Assembly (NCBI GenBank): GCA_022843145.1
Contig: JALHOF010000014.1
Coordinates: 51,657-115,656, forward strand
Direction: 5' to 3'
DNA length: 64,000 nucleotides
Source: Hyphomicrobium sp.
GTDB lineage: Bacteria > Pseudomonadota > Alphaproteobacteria > Rhizobiales > Hyphomicrobiaceae
The notes under the pieces are model-generated. The model was not told where the DNA came from, ran no database searches, and saw only the letters and a program-made list of their open reading frames with translations. Position 1 is the first letter of the stretch; each line of letters opens with the position of its first letter. Both the position numbers and the translations under genes were made by a program. This document shows, in pieces, positions 1 through 7,855 of this stretch.

Positions 1-2
1 CA

Positions 3-464
3 GCGGCGCCGATGGACGCAGTCACTGGACCCATGTCCGACCCGACCGCCTCTGACAGCACGTCGGATCAATCCGCGACAGGCCGCAAGCCAAGCAACGG
101 GACTGTGCCAAATCCACGATCGGCTCCCATTCGCATCGCAACCGTCGCGTCGGACCGCGGCGACCGTCCGTGGTCGCGTCTCCCGTGGTGGGCTCAGCCG
201 GGCGGCGGTTCGAACCAGACCGGCCGCGGCGCTGATCGGGCGGGCGAGACGGAACGCGATCTTGCATCTCGCACGGACGCGGGCCGGATAAGCGCGGGCG
301 ATCCGTACAACTCCAGCGGCTCTAACGCACCGGCGCGTGTTGTCTCGCGGCTCTGGGCCTTCGCAGCATCACCTGAGTTTCTCGCCTCGCAGCAGATCCC
401 GCGTGCAGAAGCTGACGTCGAAGAAGCCCTCAAGGATCCGAGTTTCTATGATGAACGCTGGTGA
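3..464 (+). CDS. Partial ORF running in from the left edge, unrecognised
   Basis: This reading frame is open from the window edge and ends at a TGA at 462-464, convergent with lexA. The first in-frame ATG is at 12, but upstream codons are also open, so it could be the 3' end of a longer gene. The deduced end is rich in Ser, Gly and Asp and finishes with an acidic stretch and ERW. In many Rhizobiales lexA is next to comEC, so a ComEC tail is possible by synteny, but no ComEC motif is visible. It may also be a chance ORF. Confidence 0.3.
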   Translation, partial: AAPMDAVTGPMSDPTASDSTSDQSATGRKPSNGTVPNPRSAPIRIATVASDRGDRPWSRLPWWAQPGGGSNQTGRGADRAGETERDLASRTDAGRISAGDPYNSSGSNAPARVVSRLWAFAASPEFLASQQIPRAEADVEEALKDPSFYDERW

Positions 465-520
465 GCGGCTGGATGGGCCAAGCTGCGGCGTTCGCGTAGT
501 CCGCTTCGTGACCGTGACCC

Positions 521-1228
521 TCAGTACCTGCGGATCAAACCGACGAGCCGGCCCTGGATATCGACTTGGTCGGGGCCAAAGATGCGCGTCTTGTGCTCCG
601 GGTTGGCGGCCTCGAGCGCGATCGTCGTGCCCTTCTTGCGCAGGCGCTTGAGCGTCGCTTCTTCCTTCTCCACCAGCGCCACGACGATGTCGCCGTTTTC
701 GGCATTGTCACATCGTCTGATAATGACGGTATCGCCGTCGTGGATGCCGGCATCGATCATCGAGTCGCCACGCACCTCGAGCGCGAAGTGCTCACCATTG
801 GTCAAGAGATCCGGTGGGCAGGCGATGTCGTGCGAGTGGTTTTGTATGGCGCTGATCGGCGTGCCGGCCGCAATGCGCCCCATGACTGGAACCGAAACCG
901 TCCGGCTGTCGACGACGGTCGATGACGGCATTGCGAGTTCGCGTTGTCGTTGCGCACCCCCGCCTTCGATGACGCTCGGTTGGAAGCCGCTCTTCTTCTG
1001 GCTGCTTTCGGAGTTCTCAGGCAGCTTGATGACTTCTATCGCGCGCGCGCGGTGCGGTAGCCGGCGGATGAAGCCGCGCTCAACCAATGCGGTAATCAAT
1101 CTGTGAATGCCGGACTTTGATTTGAGATCGAGCGCCACCTTCATTTCGTCGAAGGACGGCGGCACACCCTGATCCTGCATGCGTTCGTGAATGAACAGCA
1201 GCAGCTCTTTTTGTTTTTGCGTCAGCAT
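521..1228 (-). CDS. lexA: SOS transcriptional repressor LexA
   Basis: LexA, 235 aa, represses DNA-damage genes as a dimer until RecA filaments trigger self-cleavage. An N-terminal winged-helix domain covers about residues 1-70, starting [10 protein letters not shown]. The cleavage site is Ala121-Gly122 in GRIAAGTPI. The S24-type catalytic serine is Ser156 in GDSM, and the lysine is Lys194 in ATLKRL. An open frame extends upstream to 1510, but the ATG at 1228 gives the standard LexA N-terminus; the extension crosses the operator and a transposon end. An SOS box at 1339-1353 indicates autorepression. Originally moeA was its upstream neighbour; a transposon now separates them. Confidence 0.97.
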   Translation of the reverse strand: MLTQKQKELLLFIHERMQDQGVPPSFDEMKVALDLKSKSGIHRLITALVERGFIRRLPHRARAIEVIKLPENSESSQKKSGFQPSVIEGGGAQRQRELAMPSSTVVDSRTVSVPVMGRIAAGTPISAIQNHSHDIACPPDLLTNGEHFALEVRGDSMIDAGIHDGDTVIIRRCDNAENGDIVVALVEKEEATLKRLRKKGTTIALEAANPEHKTRIFGPDQVDIQGRLVGLIRRY

Positions 1229-1329
1229 GGTGCCTCTCGAGGTCTTCGATCGGGATATTCGAAATGCGCTGGGCGGCGCTGTTGCGGATGGCTCAGGGCA
1301 GATCGGCCGTATGTACAAACCGTGAACGT

Positions 1330-1358
1330 ACCCTACGCGTTCCCGCAGCGTTCCGCAA
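1330..1358 (-). promoter_or_regulatory. Predicted lexA promoter
   Basis: On the minus strand TTGCGG (1358-1353) and TAGGGT (1335-1330) are separated by exactly 17 bp, and the LexA operator lies almost entirely in the spacer. The transcript would start roughly 95-100 nt upstream of the lexA ATG. The boxes match sigma-70 only moderately, so this is a prediction. The transposon target duplication begins at 1360, just outside the -35 box. Confidence 0.5.
1339..1353 (-). promoter_or_regulatory. LexA operator (SOS box, GTTC-N7-GTTC)
   Basis: A perfect direct repeat GTTC-CCGCAGC-GTTC (GAAC-N7-GAAC on the lexA strand) lies 111 bp upstream of the lexA start. This is the alphaproteobacterial SOS box, distinct from the palindromic gamma-proteobacterial CTGT-N8-ACAG. 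Its position between the predicted -35 and -10 boxes fits autorepression. I found no second copy upstream of the other genes I checked. Confidence 0.8.
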
Positions 1359-1359
1359 G

Positions 1360-1367
1360 TGCCAATT
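1360..1367. repeat. Target-site duplication, left copy (TGCCAATT)
   Basis: The 8-bp sequence TGCCAATT directly abuts the left inverted repeat and recurs directly outside the right inverted repeat at 5719-5726. An 8-bp duplication is usual for IS1-type transposition. Removing the element and one copy joins the lexA promoter region to the region just downstream of moeA. Confidence 0.9.
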
Positions 1368-1389
1368 GGTGCTGTCCTAATTAGGACAG
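1368..1389. repeat. Left terminal inverted repeat with 18-bp palindrome
   Basis: The terminal repeat GGTGCTGTCCTAATT overlaps a perfect 18-bp palindrome, CTGTCCTAATTAGGACAG (1372-1389). The motif CTGTCCTAATT therefore occurs here in both orientations, and it recurs twice at the right end. It is probably the transposase-binding sequence. Confidence 0.8.
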
Positions 1390-1457
1390 TTGACGGTGTT
1401 GACAGGCAGCAGGTTTTGGCAGGTCCGAAAGATGCGTATTCGGAAGGTCTGTTGAGG

Positions 1458-1862
1458 TCAGTTGGCGTGCGTTTTGACAAACGTCTCGATGTCGCTCGAG
1501 AGACGATCACGCCACTGGACGGCGATCTCGTGCGGCATGGCGAGGTTCACGGTCAACCCTTCGGCTTCGAGCCGACAAACATAGGTGCCTGGCCATGTCG
1601 GATGAGAGCTTTCAGCAACGCGATGAATCGAAACCTCTGCTGCTTCCGTTCCCCGCTCAAGGAGAGCAGGAATCTCGAAGCTCAAAACAAGACCCTGCCG
1701 AGCGCATTGTGCTGCTTGGAGGAGGCGAGACAGATCGTCTAGCTGTTCCGCGTCCAGGACCAACCCTCGTTGCTGTCCATTTTGAAGTTCGACTACCGCA
1801 ACGAACTCACCATTCTGCGACTTTGCCCCTGATACGACCTTCGCGATCTTGAATCCCTCCAC
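1458..1862 (-). CDS. Transposon cargo protein A, unrecognised (134 aa)
   Basis: A 134-aa mostly polar protein with no signal peptide or membrane segment that I can see. It starts at a GTG at 1862, with a good ribosome site (GGAGG) about 8 nt upstream. The first third (residues about 5-45, around [17 protein letters not shown]) looks like a beta-rich segment, followed by a helical stretch ([15 protein letters not shown]). I do not recognise the family. It is divergently oriented to the gene at 1943, with an 80-bp gap that could hold promoters for both. It is the cargo gene nearest the left end and points outward towards lexA. Confidence 0.6.
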   Translation of the reverse strand: MEGFKIAKVVSGAKSQNGEFVAVVELQNGQQRGLVLDAEQLDDLSRLLQAAQCARQGLVLSFEIPALLERGTEAAEVSIHRVAESSHPTWPGTYVCRLEAEGLTVNLAMPHEIAVQWRDRLSSDIETFVKTHAN

Positions 1863-1942
1863 CGGCGACCTCCGAATGGTTGCTGGATTGTTGATGCGTC
1901 ACGGAACTCGCCACGTCGAACGACAACTCACGGAGACAATCA

Positions 1943-2482
1943 ATGGTCGGAATATTCAAGCTGGCGATGCAGGCTGCGAAAGCTCGTGCGTCGAGCGCGA
2001 TGAGTGGCATCCAATCTGTCGGCGGCCGTCAGTTCGTGCAGCATCGCGTGTCGAAAAAGGGCCTAGCGTTCACGCAGACTCGCACGACGAAGGGATCGAT
2101 GAAGGCTCCGAGTAGGAAGAAAACGGCGCGCACGATCAAGCCGATGACGAGGGCCGAGCGCGTCGAGCGCAGCAACACGGCAGCAACGAAGAAGCGGGCT
2201 GCGCAGGTCGCGGCGCAGAAGCTCGATCGGCGCAAGGCCAGGGTCGTCAAGGCGAAGAGTGCGGCGATCGGCGCGGCGAAGATCACTGGCGGCGCTTTTG
2301 CATTTGCTGCGGCGGGATCGTTGGCCAAGGGATTCAAGAAGGAGATGGGGATCAAAGGGGTGGCTGAGCAGGCGAGAGACAACCGCGTGCGAGAGAGGCG
2401 GCAGGAGATCCTTCGCCGCTCCGGTCCAAAATGGGGCCACGAAAAGGGCTGGGGAATGATAGGTCCGATCATCAGGTACTAA
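1943..2482 (+). CDS. Transposon cargo protein B, highly basic (179 aa)
   Basis: A 179-aa protein very rich in Lys, Arg and Ala (residues about 40-110), followed by a short hydrophobic Ala/Gly segment (about 112-130) and a second basic tail. The composition suggests nucleic-acid or membrane association, but I recognise no family. The ATG at 1943 has CGGAGA upstream. It is the only cargo gene on the plus strand and is convergent with the 238-aa gene, with stop codons only 22 bp apart. Its frame is better than the overlapping antisense frames because of continuous lysine-rich coding and a usable start. Confidence 0.55.
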   Translation: MVGIFKLAMQAAKARASSAMSGIQSVGGRQFVQHRVSKKGLAFTQTRTTKGSMKAPSRKKTARTIKPMTRAERVERSNTAATKKRAAQVAAQKLDRRKARVVKAKSAAIGAAKITGGAFAFAAAGSLAKGFKKEMGIKGVAEQARDNRVRERRQEILRRSGPKWGHEKGWGMIGPIIRY

Positions 2483-2504
2483 GGCAGAAGGGCGTCAATT
2501 CAGC

Positions 2505-3221
2505 CTAGATACTGATCGTAGTCGGCGTGCAAGAATCTCCAAGACGCTGACACTTCGCGCACACGCCGCGAGGCGTCTTGATGCAGTGTTCACCGCGTTC
2601 CGTCCGCCAGACTTCGAACTTGTGTTTGAGGGCTTTGGCTCCGAAGGTCCCGATATCTTCGAACCCGAACTCTCTCGTGAACCCTGCAAACACGCTGGCC
2701 GACACCACGCCAAGGGTGAATGTTCCGACTCTGATCGAGCCATTCGTCAGCTTAACGACCACCCATCGACCTACCTGTCTGGAACGGGAAGCGACTGGTG
2801 CAGCAGCGTGGCCAGCGGCTCCTGCAGATTGGCCAACAACGGTAGGCGCGGGCTTCGAGGCAGCCGAGTGCGCAACAACCGCTGTAGTCGTTCGAACTGG
2901 TGCAGTGACGGCATACGCCCCGGCCTTTGTGGCAGCAGCCTTCCAGAGTGGCATTCCCTTGACCGGGATGAACGCCAACGCTCCGATCACGGCGGAGCCG
3001 ATTCCAGCGGTAATCAACCCGGTCTTGGCTCCGGAATGAGCGGGTGGCGTCTGTGCCTTCGCCGGTGCCTTGGCTACAGCAGCAGGAGGCGGCGACGATG
3101 CGGCGGTCTCGACGGACGCGGCATCCGAGGGATTGTCGGTTGGCTTCTTTCGCCTCAGGTAGCGATAGGCGGCAACACCTGCAGCGGCGACTCCCGCGAC
3201 TCCGGCAACAACTGGCAGCAT
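2505..3221 (-). CDS. Transposon cargo protein C, membrane-associated with C-terminal Cys motif (238 aa)
   Basis: The protein starts with a hydrophobic Ala/Val/Gly segment (residues about 2-21) followed by RYLRRKK, a typical single-span anchor. An Ala/Pro-rich linker follows, then a second hydrophobic region (about 68-88, GLITAGIGSAVIGALAFIPV). The C-terminal part contains WVVVKLTNGSIRVG and ends with a cysteine-bearing stretch (CAKCQRLGDSC), possibly metal-binding or disulfide-forming. GGGGA upstream of the ATG at 3221 supports this start. No family recognised. Anchor, Ala/Pro linker and Cys-rich end could fit a small phage or plasmid structural protein, but that is speculative. Confidence 0.55.
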   Translation of the reverse strand: MLPVVAGVAGVAAAGVAAYRYLRRKKPTDNPSDAASVETAASSPPPAAVAKAPAKAQTPPAHSGAKTGLITAGIGSAVIGALAFIPVKGMPLWKAAATKAGAYAVTAPVRTTTAVVAHSAASKPAPTVVGQSAGAAGHAAAPVASRSRQVGRWVVVKLTNGSIRVGTFTLGVVSASVFAGFTREFGFEDIGTFGAKALKHKFEVWRTERGEHCIKTPRGVCAKCQRLGDSCTPTTISI

Positions 3222-3275
3222 CTCGTCCCCCGACCCGTATCCATGGTGAGAGCATAGCGTCCGGGGGCAGCGTGT

Positions 3276-3500
3276 CTAGGGTCGCGACCGGTCGCGCCGT
3301 TCGTTCCGGAACGCTCGGCGGCGGTCGGCTTCGCGGGCAATGTCTGGGTACTTCTCGACGAGCTTCATGCGTCCGATGGCGTCGTTCGAGCGAGTGACGG
3401 TCCTGCCGTCGAGAAAACGATCGACGAGGTCGCGCGAAAACTCGGTCACCGGCGGATAAGTGAGCGGGTGGCGTCCGTCGTTGGGCTGCGATTTCGACAT
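3276..3500 (-). CDS. Transposon cargo protein D, small polar protein (74 aa)
   Basis: A small charged protein starting MSKSQPND at the ATG at 3500. A TTG at 3557, directly after the KilA-N stop, would give 93 aa. The C-terminal half is strongly charged (VEKYPDIAREADRRR and following Arg/Asp residues) and probably helical. It is downstream of the KilA-N gene on the same strand with a short gap, so it is probably co-transcribed. No family recognised. Confidence 0.45.
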   Translation of the reverse strand: MSKSQPNDGRHPLTYPPVTEFSRDLVDRFLDGRTVTRSNDAIGRMKLVEKYPDIAREADRRRAFRNERRDRSRP

Positions 3501-3557
3501 TTGGGGTTCATCCCGAGACCGGCAGCCATTGGTTCGATGGCTGCCGGAGCGCTGCAA

Positions 3558-4319
3558 TCACTCCGAGTCGCCGAGCGGCTTGTCCTCGCGAACGTCAGCG
3601 AAGATCCTTTTCACGTATCGAGCCACCTGCCGCGAAGCTTCGGCACAAGGCTCTTTGCCCTGGATATCCAAGCCGTCGATCCGCTCAGCGCTGAGGTATT
3701 CAGTGTTCATGGTTTGCAGAAGTTCGCCCGTAGGAAGCGTGTTGCGAACGTTGGTCTTGGCGGGAAGCTGGCGGTCATGAATGATCTGCTTTGCCGTGCC
3801 GCCGAGTAGGACTTCGTAGATGGCATCGGTACAGTAGCCGATTGCTGATTTTGCGCCGTGATTTGCCAGTGAGTCAGTGTACTTCTTGCGGATCTCCTTC
3901 GACAGGTCGCGAACCTCGTTGTGGTGACGCGCGGCGTCTGCTTTCGCAAGGATTTCATCGACCAGCGTCAGGTCGCCAGTTCGAACGCGCTGGTAGGTCC
4001 GCTTGATCTCGACGGCAAGTTCTGGGCTCAAGTATTCGCCATATGCGAGAGCCACCAAGACGTGAGCGAAGGTTCCGCCGCCCCTGCCAGACTTGGTGTA
4101 AATGACTGAGTTCGTGTCGTTTTTCCCCTTAACATAGGATTTTCCTAGGTTTTGGGCGACGGCCAGGATGTACTCGTCCGTCGTCGGGTTCTGACGCCAA
4201 TTGGGGGGCGTCTTCGTGCTCGGTGAACCTGCGATGCGCCAGATGTCGGTGAGGTTCAGGTAGCCGCGCAAGTCTTCGCCGACCTTCTGGTCGAAGATGA
4301 TGAGATCATTTGCAATCAT
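3558..4319 (-). CDS. KilA-N domain protein (phage/plasmid-type DNA-binding)
   Basis: About 253 aa from the ATG at 4319, which has AAGGGA upstream; an ATG at 4343 lacks a ribosome site. The N-terminal 110 residues match the KilA-N fold: YLNLTDIW, the PPNW and TTDEYI block, a GRGGGTFAH segment, and LALAYGEYLSPELAVEIK-like ending with the helix TYQRVRTGD. KilA-N domains occur in phage antirepressors, plasmid KilA and large DNA viruses, and bind DNA. The C-terminal half is helical, with GTAKQIIHDRQLPAK, and has no function I can assign. Its presence inside an IS1-type element is unusual and suggests capture of phage or plasmid regulatory DNA. Confidence 0.75.
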   Translation of the reverse strand: MIANDLIIFDQKVGEDLRGYLNLTDIWRIAGSPSTKTPPNWRQNPTTDEYILAVAQNLGKSYVKGKNDTNSVIYTKSGRGGGTFAHVLVALAYGEYLSPELAVEIKRTYQRVRTGDLTLVDEILAKADAARHHNEVRDLSKEIRKKYTDSLANHGAKSAIGYCTDAIYEVLLGGTAKQIIHDRQLPAKTNVRNTLPTGELLQTMNTEYLSAERIDGLDIQGKEPCAEASRQVARYVKRIFADVREDKPLGDSE

Positions 4320-4565
4320 CGTGTCCGCGTCCCTTCTGCCCATTGTGGGTGATAAGGGCCGCGTCGGTGCATGCGACCGGTGCCTTGACTAGCGACGCGA
4401 ACACTGTTCCAAACTGGGCTGCCGCCGCGCATCCAACGCGACCGGGTTCTGGTAGTCTTACGGCCGCGTACTCTGATCCAGTGCGCGGCCATCTACATTC
4501 ATCATGCTTCGCATCGAAAGTCTAATCGGCTCGTCGGGAATTCGGCATTGCCTCCGCAACTTTGT

Positions 4566-5492
4566 TCAACCAAGCTGCCTCTTTTTCGGCGGACGCTTCT
4601 TCGCAATGGAGCGCCGGAGACGAGGTTCGATCACGCCCGTCAGCGCAGCATCGAGCAACTCCGCGATCGACCAGACATGATCCGTGACGCCGACCGCCAT
4701 CGCGGGCGTGATGCGCAATGCTTCATGCACTCGGCAGAAATTGTAGTGCCCGACGTAGAGATGCACCGCCGCGATGTGGTTCTCGAGCTTCTTCGAGAAG
4801 GCATTCGTCAACCGCGTGAACCGGCGTGACGCCATCCTGACCGAGAGGTTGTGGCGCTCGGCATGGCTCGTCGAAATCGCCTCCAGCGGCGGATTGCGGA
4901 CCACGGGTTTGCGGTCGATCCCGACTACGATGCCCGGTGAGTAACGACGCGACGCCTCGCTGCTCGTCTCAGGGTTGGCTTCGTCGGCGTACCTCTTGAT
5001 GATCTGGCCGTACTTGATCCGGTTTCCAAACACGCGCTTCAAGGCGGGCTCGTAGTAGCGGAACGCATCGCTGGTCAGGACCGGAAGATTGACGACCGGC
5101 ACGCTGGCGAGCCTCATCTTCAGATCGGCCAGGAATATCTCGGTGTTGGCGTAGTTCCGTTTGCCGGTGCGATAAGCGAGAACGGCCTTGTTGGTCGCAT
5201 CGATGGCGATGAACGTGTAAGCGTCGCCCTTGAGATTACCGTCCTCGGGTTTGGTGCGCTTCTGCTTCTTCCCGACAAAGGCCCAGAGTTCGTCCATCTC
5301 GACGATGGCGACTCGAATGTCCTGCATGAGATAATCATGCAGACGCGCGCAGCCTTCACCGGCGCGAACGCCGAGGCGCATAATGGTATCGTGGTGAGCG
5401 CCAGTCAGCCGCTCGACGGCACGGATCGACATGCCTTCGCAAAGGGCGGCTATGACGGCGATCTGCTTTTCAGGCGGGAGGTTGTTCGCCAT
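4566..5492 (-). CDS. IS1-family type transposase (single ORF, 308 aa)
   Basis: Catalyses movement of the surrounding element. The N-terminus holds a helix-turn-helix (PPEKQIAVIAALCEGMSIRA and following). DDE-type candidates are Asp67 in MDELWAFVGKK, Asp142 in LTSDAFRYY and Glu212 in SHAERHNL. The C-terminal block, with RRFTRLTNAFSKK, HYNFCRVHEALR and TPAMAVGVTDHVW, is typical of the single-ORF proteins labelled IS1 family in rhizobia. The ATG at 5492 has GAGGG upstream. The gene is full length and reads away from the right end into the cargo. It is intact, so the element may still move. Confidence 0.9.
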   Translation of the reverse strand: MANNLPPEKQIAVIAALCEGMSIRAVERLTGAHHDTIMRLGVRAGEGCARLHDYLMQDIRVAIVEMDELWAFVGKKQKRTKPEDGNLKGDAYTFIAIDATNKAVLAYRTGKRNYANTEIFLADLKMRLASVPVVNLPVLTSDAFRYYEPALKRVFGNRIKYGQIIKRYADEANPETSSEASRRYSPGIVVGIDRKPVVRNPPLEAISTSHAERHNLSVRMASRRFTRLTNAFSKKLENHIAAVHLYVGHYNFCRVHEALRITPAMAVGVTDHVWSIAELLDAALTGVIEPRLRRSIAKKRPPKKRQLG

Positions 5493-5683
5493 GCCGCCCT
5501 CGGAACGAAGGCGGCCGTATCCCGGCGCGCAAGACGAGATGGATCATTCGCGGACTCCTCGGTCTGCGGGTGGTTCTAGGGTCCAAGGCTAGGGTGCAAC
5601 CAGCCTTGGACCTGCCCCGACAAGGTAATCTGTTCCGCATCAGTTCAGCAAGTGTTGTCAGAGTGTTCGTGTGCTGATGCTCA

Positions 5684-5718
5684 AATTAGGACAGAAGCCC
5701 TGAAATTAGGACAGCACC
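5684..5718. repeat. Right terminal inverted repeat with a second binding motif
   Basis: The right end carries two copies of AATTAGGACAG in the same orientation (5684-5694 and 5704-5714), spaced 20 bp apart or about two helical turns. The outer copy is part of the 15-bp terminal repeat. The left end has the same motif as an overlapping palindrome, so the ends are organised asymmetrically. Confidence 0.8.
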
Positions 5719-5726
5719 TGCCAATT
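5719..5726. repeat. Target-site duplication, right copy (TGCCAATT)
   Basis: Identical to the 8 bp at 1360-1367 and directly adjacent to the terminal repeat. It lies 18 bp beyond the moeA stop codon. Confidence 0.9.
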
Positions 5727-5743
5727 AATCTGGGTTTGTCTGC

Positions 5744-6949
5744 TTAGAAATCGAGCTTGAGAATTGGGACGCGCTCGCCAGCGGCGATGGCTGGAGCGCC
5801 GGGGGCGCGAACGATCAGGCAGTCGGCTTCGGCGAGGGGGGAAAGCAGCGAACTGTCCTGCGAGATCGCGGGGCGGACGCGCGGATCGGCGTGGTCGGAT
5901 TGATCGAGCGTCGCGCGCATGTAGTGCTGACGCGGTCCGTTCTGTTCGAGGCCGACGGCGAGCCGGGCGCTGGCCGCGCTCAACTCGCCATCCGGACGGC
6001 CGGCAAGACGCGCGAGCAGCGGCAGCAGAAAGACGCGCGCGCAAATCAGCGACGACACTGGATTGCCCGGCAGGCCAAGTACGCGCAGTGCGCCGTTCTG
6101 GCCGAACATCATCGGTTTGCCTGGCCGCATGGCGATTTTCCAGAAGCCAAGGGTGACGCCGGCTGCACGGAGCGCTGGTGCGACGAGATCGTGATCGCCG
6201 ACAGAGGCGCCGCCGATCGTCACCAGGACGTCGGCGCTTTCCGCCTGGGCGATCTTTGTGGCGAGATCATCGGCCGTGTCGCGCGCGATGCCGAGCAGTC
6301 GCGGTTCGCCGCCCGCGCCGCGCACCATGGCCGCAAGTCCGACCGGGTTCGACGATACGATCTGATCGGGGCCGGGCATGGTGCCGGGAGCCACGAGTTC
6401 ATCGCCGGTTGCGAGGATGGCGACGACGGGCCTGCGGCACACAATCAACTCGGCATGCCCCCCGGCCGCGGCCAATGTCAGGGCCCGCGCATCGAGCCGC
6501 CGTCCGGCCTCGAGCAGGAGGCGGCCCTCGGCGAAATCGCCGCCGCGCGGACGGATGTGCCCGGCGTCGGGCTCGCCGTCGATGACAGAGATGCGATCGC
6601 CGTCGCGGGTGACGTTCTCCTGGATGACGATGGCGTCGGCGCCGGCGGGAATCGGCGCGCCGGTGAAGATACGCACCGCTTCGCCGGGTCCGAGCGTGCC
6701 GCGGAAACCGCGCCCAGCCGCGGCCTCGCCGACAACGCGGAGTGCAGCGGGCAGCGTCGTGACATCCGCCGCGCGCACCGCATAGCCGTCCATCGCGGAG
6801 CCGTCGAACGGCGGCTGCGTCAGCCGCGCAAGCACCGGCTCGGCGAGGACACGGCCGGCCGCCTCGTGAATGCCGGCGCGCTCGCCCGGAAGCGGCGCAG
6901 CGTCGGCGAGAATGGCGCGCAGGGCCTGTTCGACGGACAGCGGCGCCAT
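5744..6949 (-). CDS. moeA: Molybdopterin molybdenumtransferase MoeA
   Basis: MoeA, 401 aa, inserts molybdate into adenylylated molybdopterin to make active molybdenum cofactor in the cytoplasm. Visible family blocks are PPFDGSAMDGYAV near residue 47, an ATGDELV motif, VTIGGASVGDHD, and LPGNPVSS in the MoCF domain. The length is normal. The ATG follows the moaC stop after a single base, so the two are translationally coupled. In related genomes lexA follows directly; here a transposon begins 18 bp after the moeA stop. Confidence 0.96.
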   Translation of the reverse strand: MAPLSVEQALRAILADAAPLPGERAGIHEAAGRVLAEPVLARLTQPPFDGSAMDGYAVRAADVTTLPAALRVVGEAAAGRGFRGTLGPGEAVRIFTGAPIPAGADAIVIQENVTRDGDRISVIDGEPDAGHIRPRGGDFAEGRLLLEAGRRLDARALTLAAAGGHAELIVCRRPVVAILATGDELVAPGTMPGPDQIVSSNPVGLAAMVRGAGGEPRLLGIARDTADDLATKIAQAESADVLVTIGGASVGDHDLVAPALRAAGVTLGFWKIAMRPGKPMMFGQNGALRVLGLPGNPVSSLICARVFLLPLLARLAGRPDGELSAASARLAVGLEQNGPRQHYMRATLDQSDHADPRVRPAISQDSSLLSPLAEADCLIVRAPGAPAIAAGERVPILKLDF

Positions 6950-6950
6950 G

Positions 6951-7481
6951 TCAACGAACCTTTGCGGTCGAAGCCGGCGATGGCTTCGCGGTGGCGTCGC
7001 CAGCGCGATAGATGCCGGAGCGTCCGCCGCTTTTCTCGATCAGGCGGATGCCGTCGAAGCGCATCGCTTTGTCGGCCGCTTTCAGCATGTCGTAGATGGT
7101 CAGGCAGGCGACGGAGACGGCGGTCAGCGCTTCCATTTCGACGCCGGTCTGGCCGCCGACCTTCACTTCGGCGGTCACGCAGATGCCGGGCGGATCCTGG
7201 CTCGGCATGAAATCGACGGTTACCTTGGTAATGGCCAGCGGGTGGCACAGTGGAATGAGCTCGGACGTCTTTTTTGCCGCCATGATGCCGGCGATGCGCG
7301 CGGTGGCCAGCACGTCGCCCTTCTTGGCTTCGCCCGTTTCGACGAGCGCGAGTGTGGCGGGGGACATGGCGACGAAGCCTTCGGCAATCGCCGTGCGGCT
7401 GGTGACGGCCTTGTCGGACACGTCGACCATATGCGCTTCGCCGCGCGCGTTGAGGTGGGACAGCTTGGGCGGCGGCGGCAT
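6951..7481 (-). CDS. moaC: Cyclic pyranopterin monophosphate synthase MoaC
   Basis: MoaC, 176 aa, converts the MoaA product to cyclic pyranopterin monophosphate in molybdenum cofactor synthesis. Family signatures are [31 protein letters not shown] and [19 protein letters not shown]. The active-site lysine is expected near [10 protein letters not shown]. The ATG at 7481 lacks a strong ribosome site; Met18 (7430) is a possible alternative, but the upstream residues resemble those of homologues. It forms a two-gene unit with moeA. Confidence 0.95.
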   Translation of the reverse strand: MPPPPKLSHLNARGEAHMVDVSDKAVTSRTAIAEGFVAMSPATLALVETGEAKKGDVLATARIAGIMAAKKTSELIPLCHPLAITKVTVDFMPSQDPPGICVTAEVKVGGQTGVEMEALTAVSVACLTIYDMLKAADKAMRFDGIRLIEKSGGRSGIYRAGDATAKPSPASTAKVR

Positions 7482-7855
7482 GGGCGGGCTCGCGGTTCGG
7501 GGTGCTCAGCAGTGTTTAGTGTAGCCCGTGCGAGGGGTCCAGGGGACAGCGCGGTTGAGCTGAACGGCCGGCCGCGACAGAGCCAAGTGCATGCCGTGCG
7601 CGATTCATGAACGGCTTCGTCAAGGCGTTGATTTGATTGAGATGAGATGGTCATGTCCTAAGACATGAACATGTGCCTAGCACGGCGATGGGCGCGGCGG
7701 CGATGGCGGACGACCAGAAACCCGCATCGGCCGAGCGTGCGCCAGCCATCGTATGCCCCATCGGCGCGTGCCGTGTGAGCGCACAAGTATGCCGCAACCG
7801 CGGCCGGGGGCAACGGCGGTCGCGGGTCATGGTTGAGCAGCGATGACGCGTGGGG
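7482..7855. other. 374-bp intergenic region upstream of moaC
   Basis: No convincing gene. It holds the predicted moaC-moeA promoter region and a short palindrome at 7651-7668, described separately. The stretch around 7610-7670 is more AT-rich than its flanks, as expected of a promoter. Confidence 0.5.
7651..7668. promoter_or_regulatory. Palindrome TCATGTC-CTAA-GACATGA, possible operator
   Basis: A perfect 7-bp inverted repeat with a 4-bp centre lies 170 bp upstream of moaC, immediately followed by another partial copy (ACATG). Its size and symmetry resemble operators of winged-helix dimers such as MarR-type regulators. No regulator gene is adjacent, so the binding factor is unknown. Confidence 0.35.

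Larger units (their letters stand above)
1368..5718. mobile_element. 4.35-kb IS1-type transposon carrying passenger genes
   Basis: The element begins with GGTGCTGTCCTAATT (1368-1382) and ends with its perfect inverse (5704-5718), giving 15-bp terminal inverted repeats. TGCCAATT is duplicated on both sides. The transposase gene lies near the right end and is followed leftwards by a KilA-N gene and four unrecognised genes. Elements with this kind of transposase are usually little more than 1 kb, so about 3 kb of cargo is unusual. The cargo is less GC-rich than the flanking chromosome. The intact ends, matching duplication and intact transposase suggest a recent, possibly active insertion. Confidence 0.88.

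Noticed and set aside
5891..7210. A 439-codon plus-strand ORF across moeA and moaC
   Set aside because: It spans two recognised genes in antisense; shadow of high GC codon bias.
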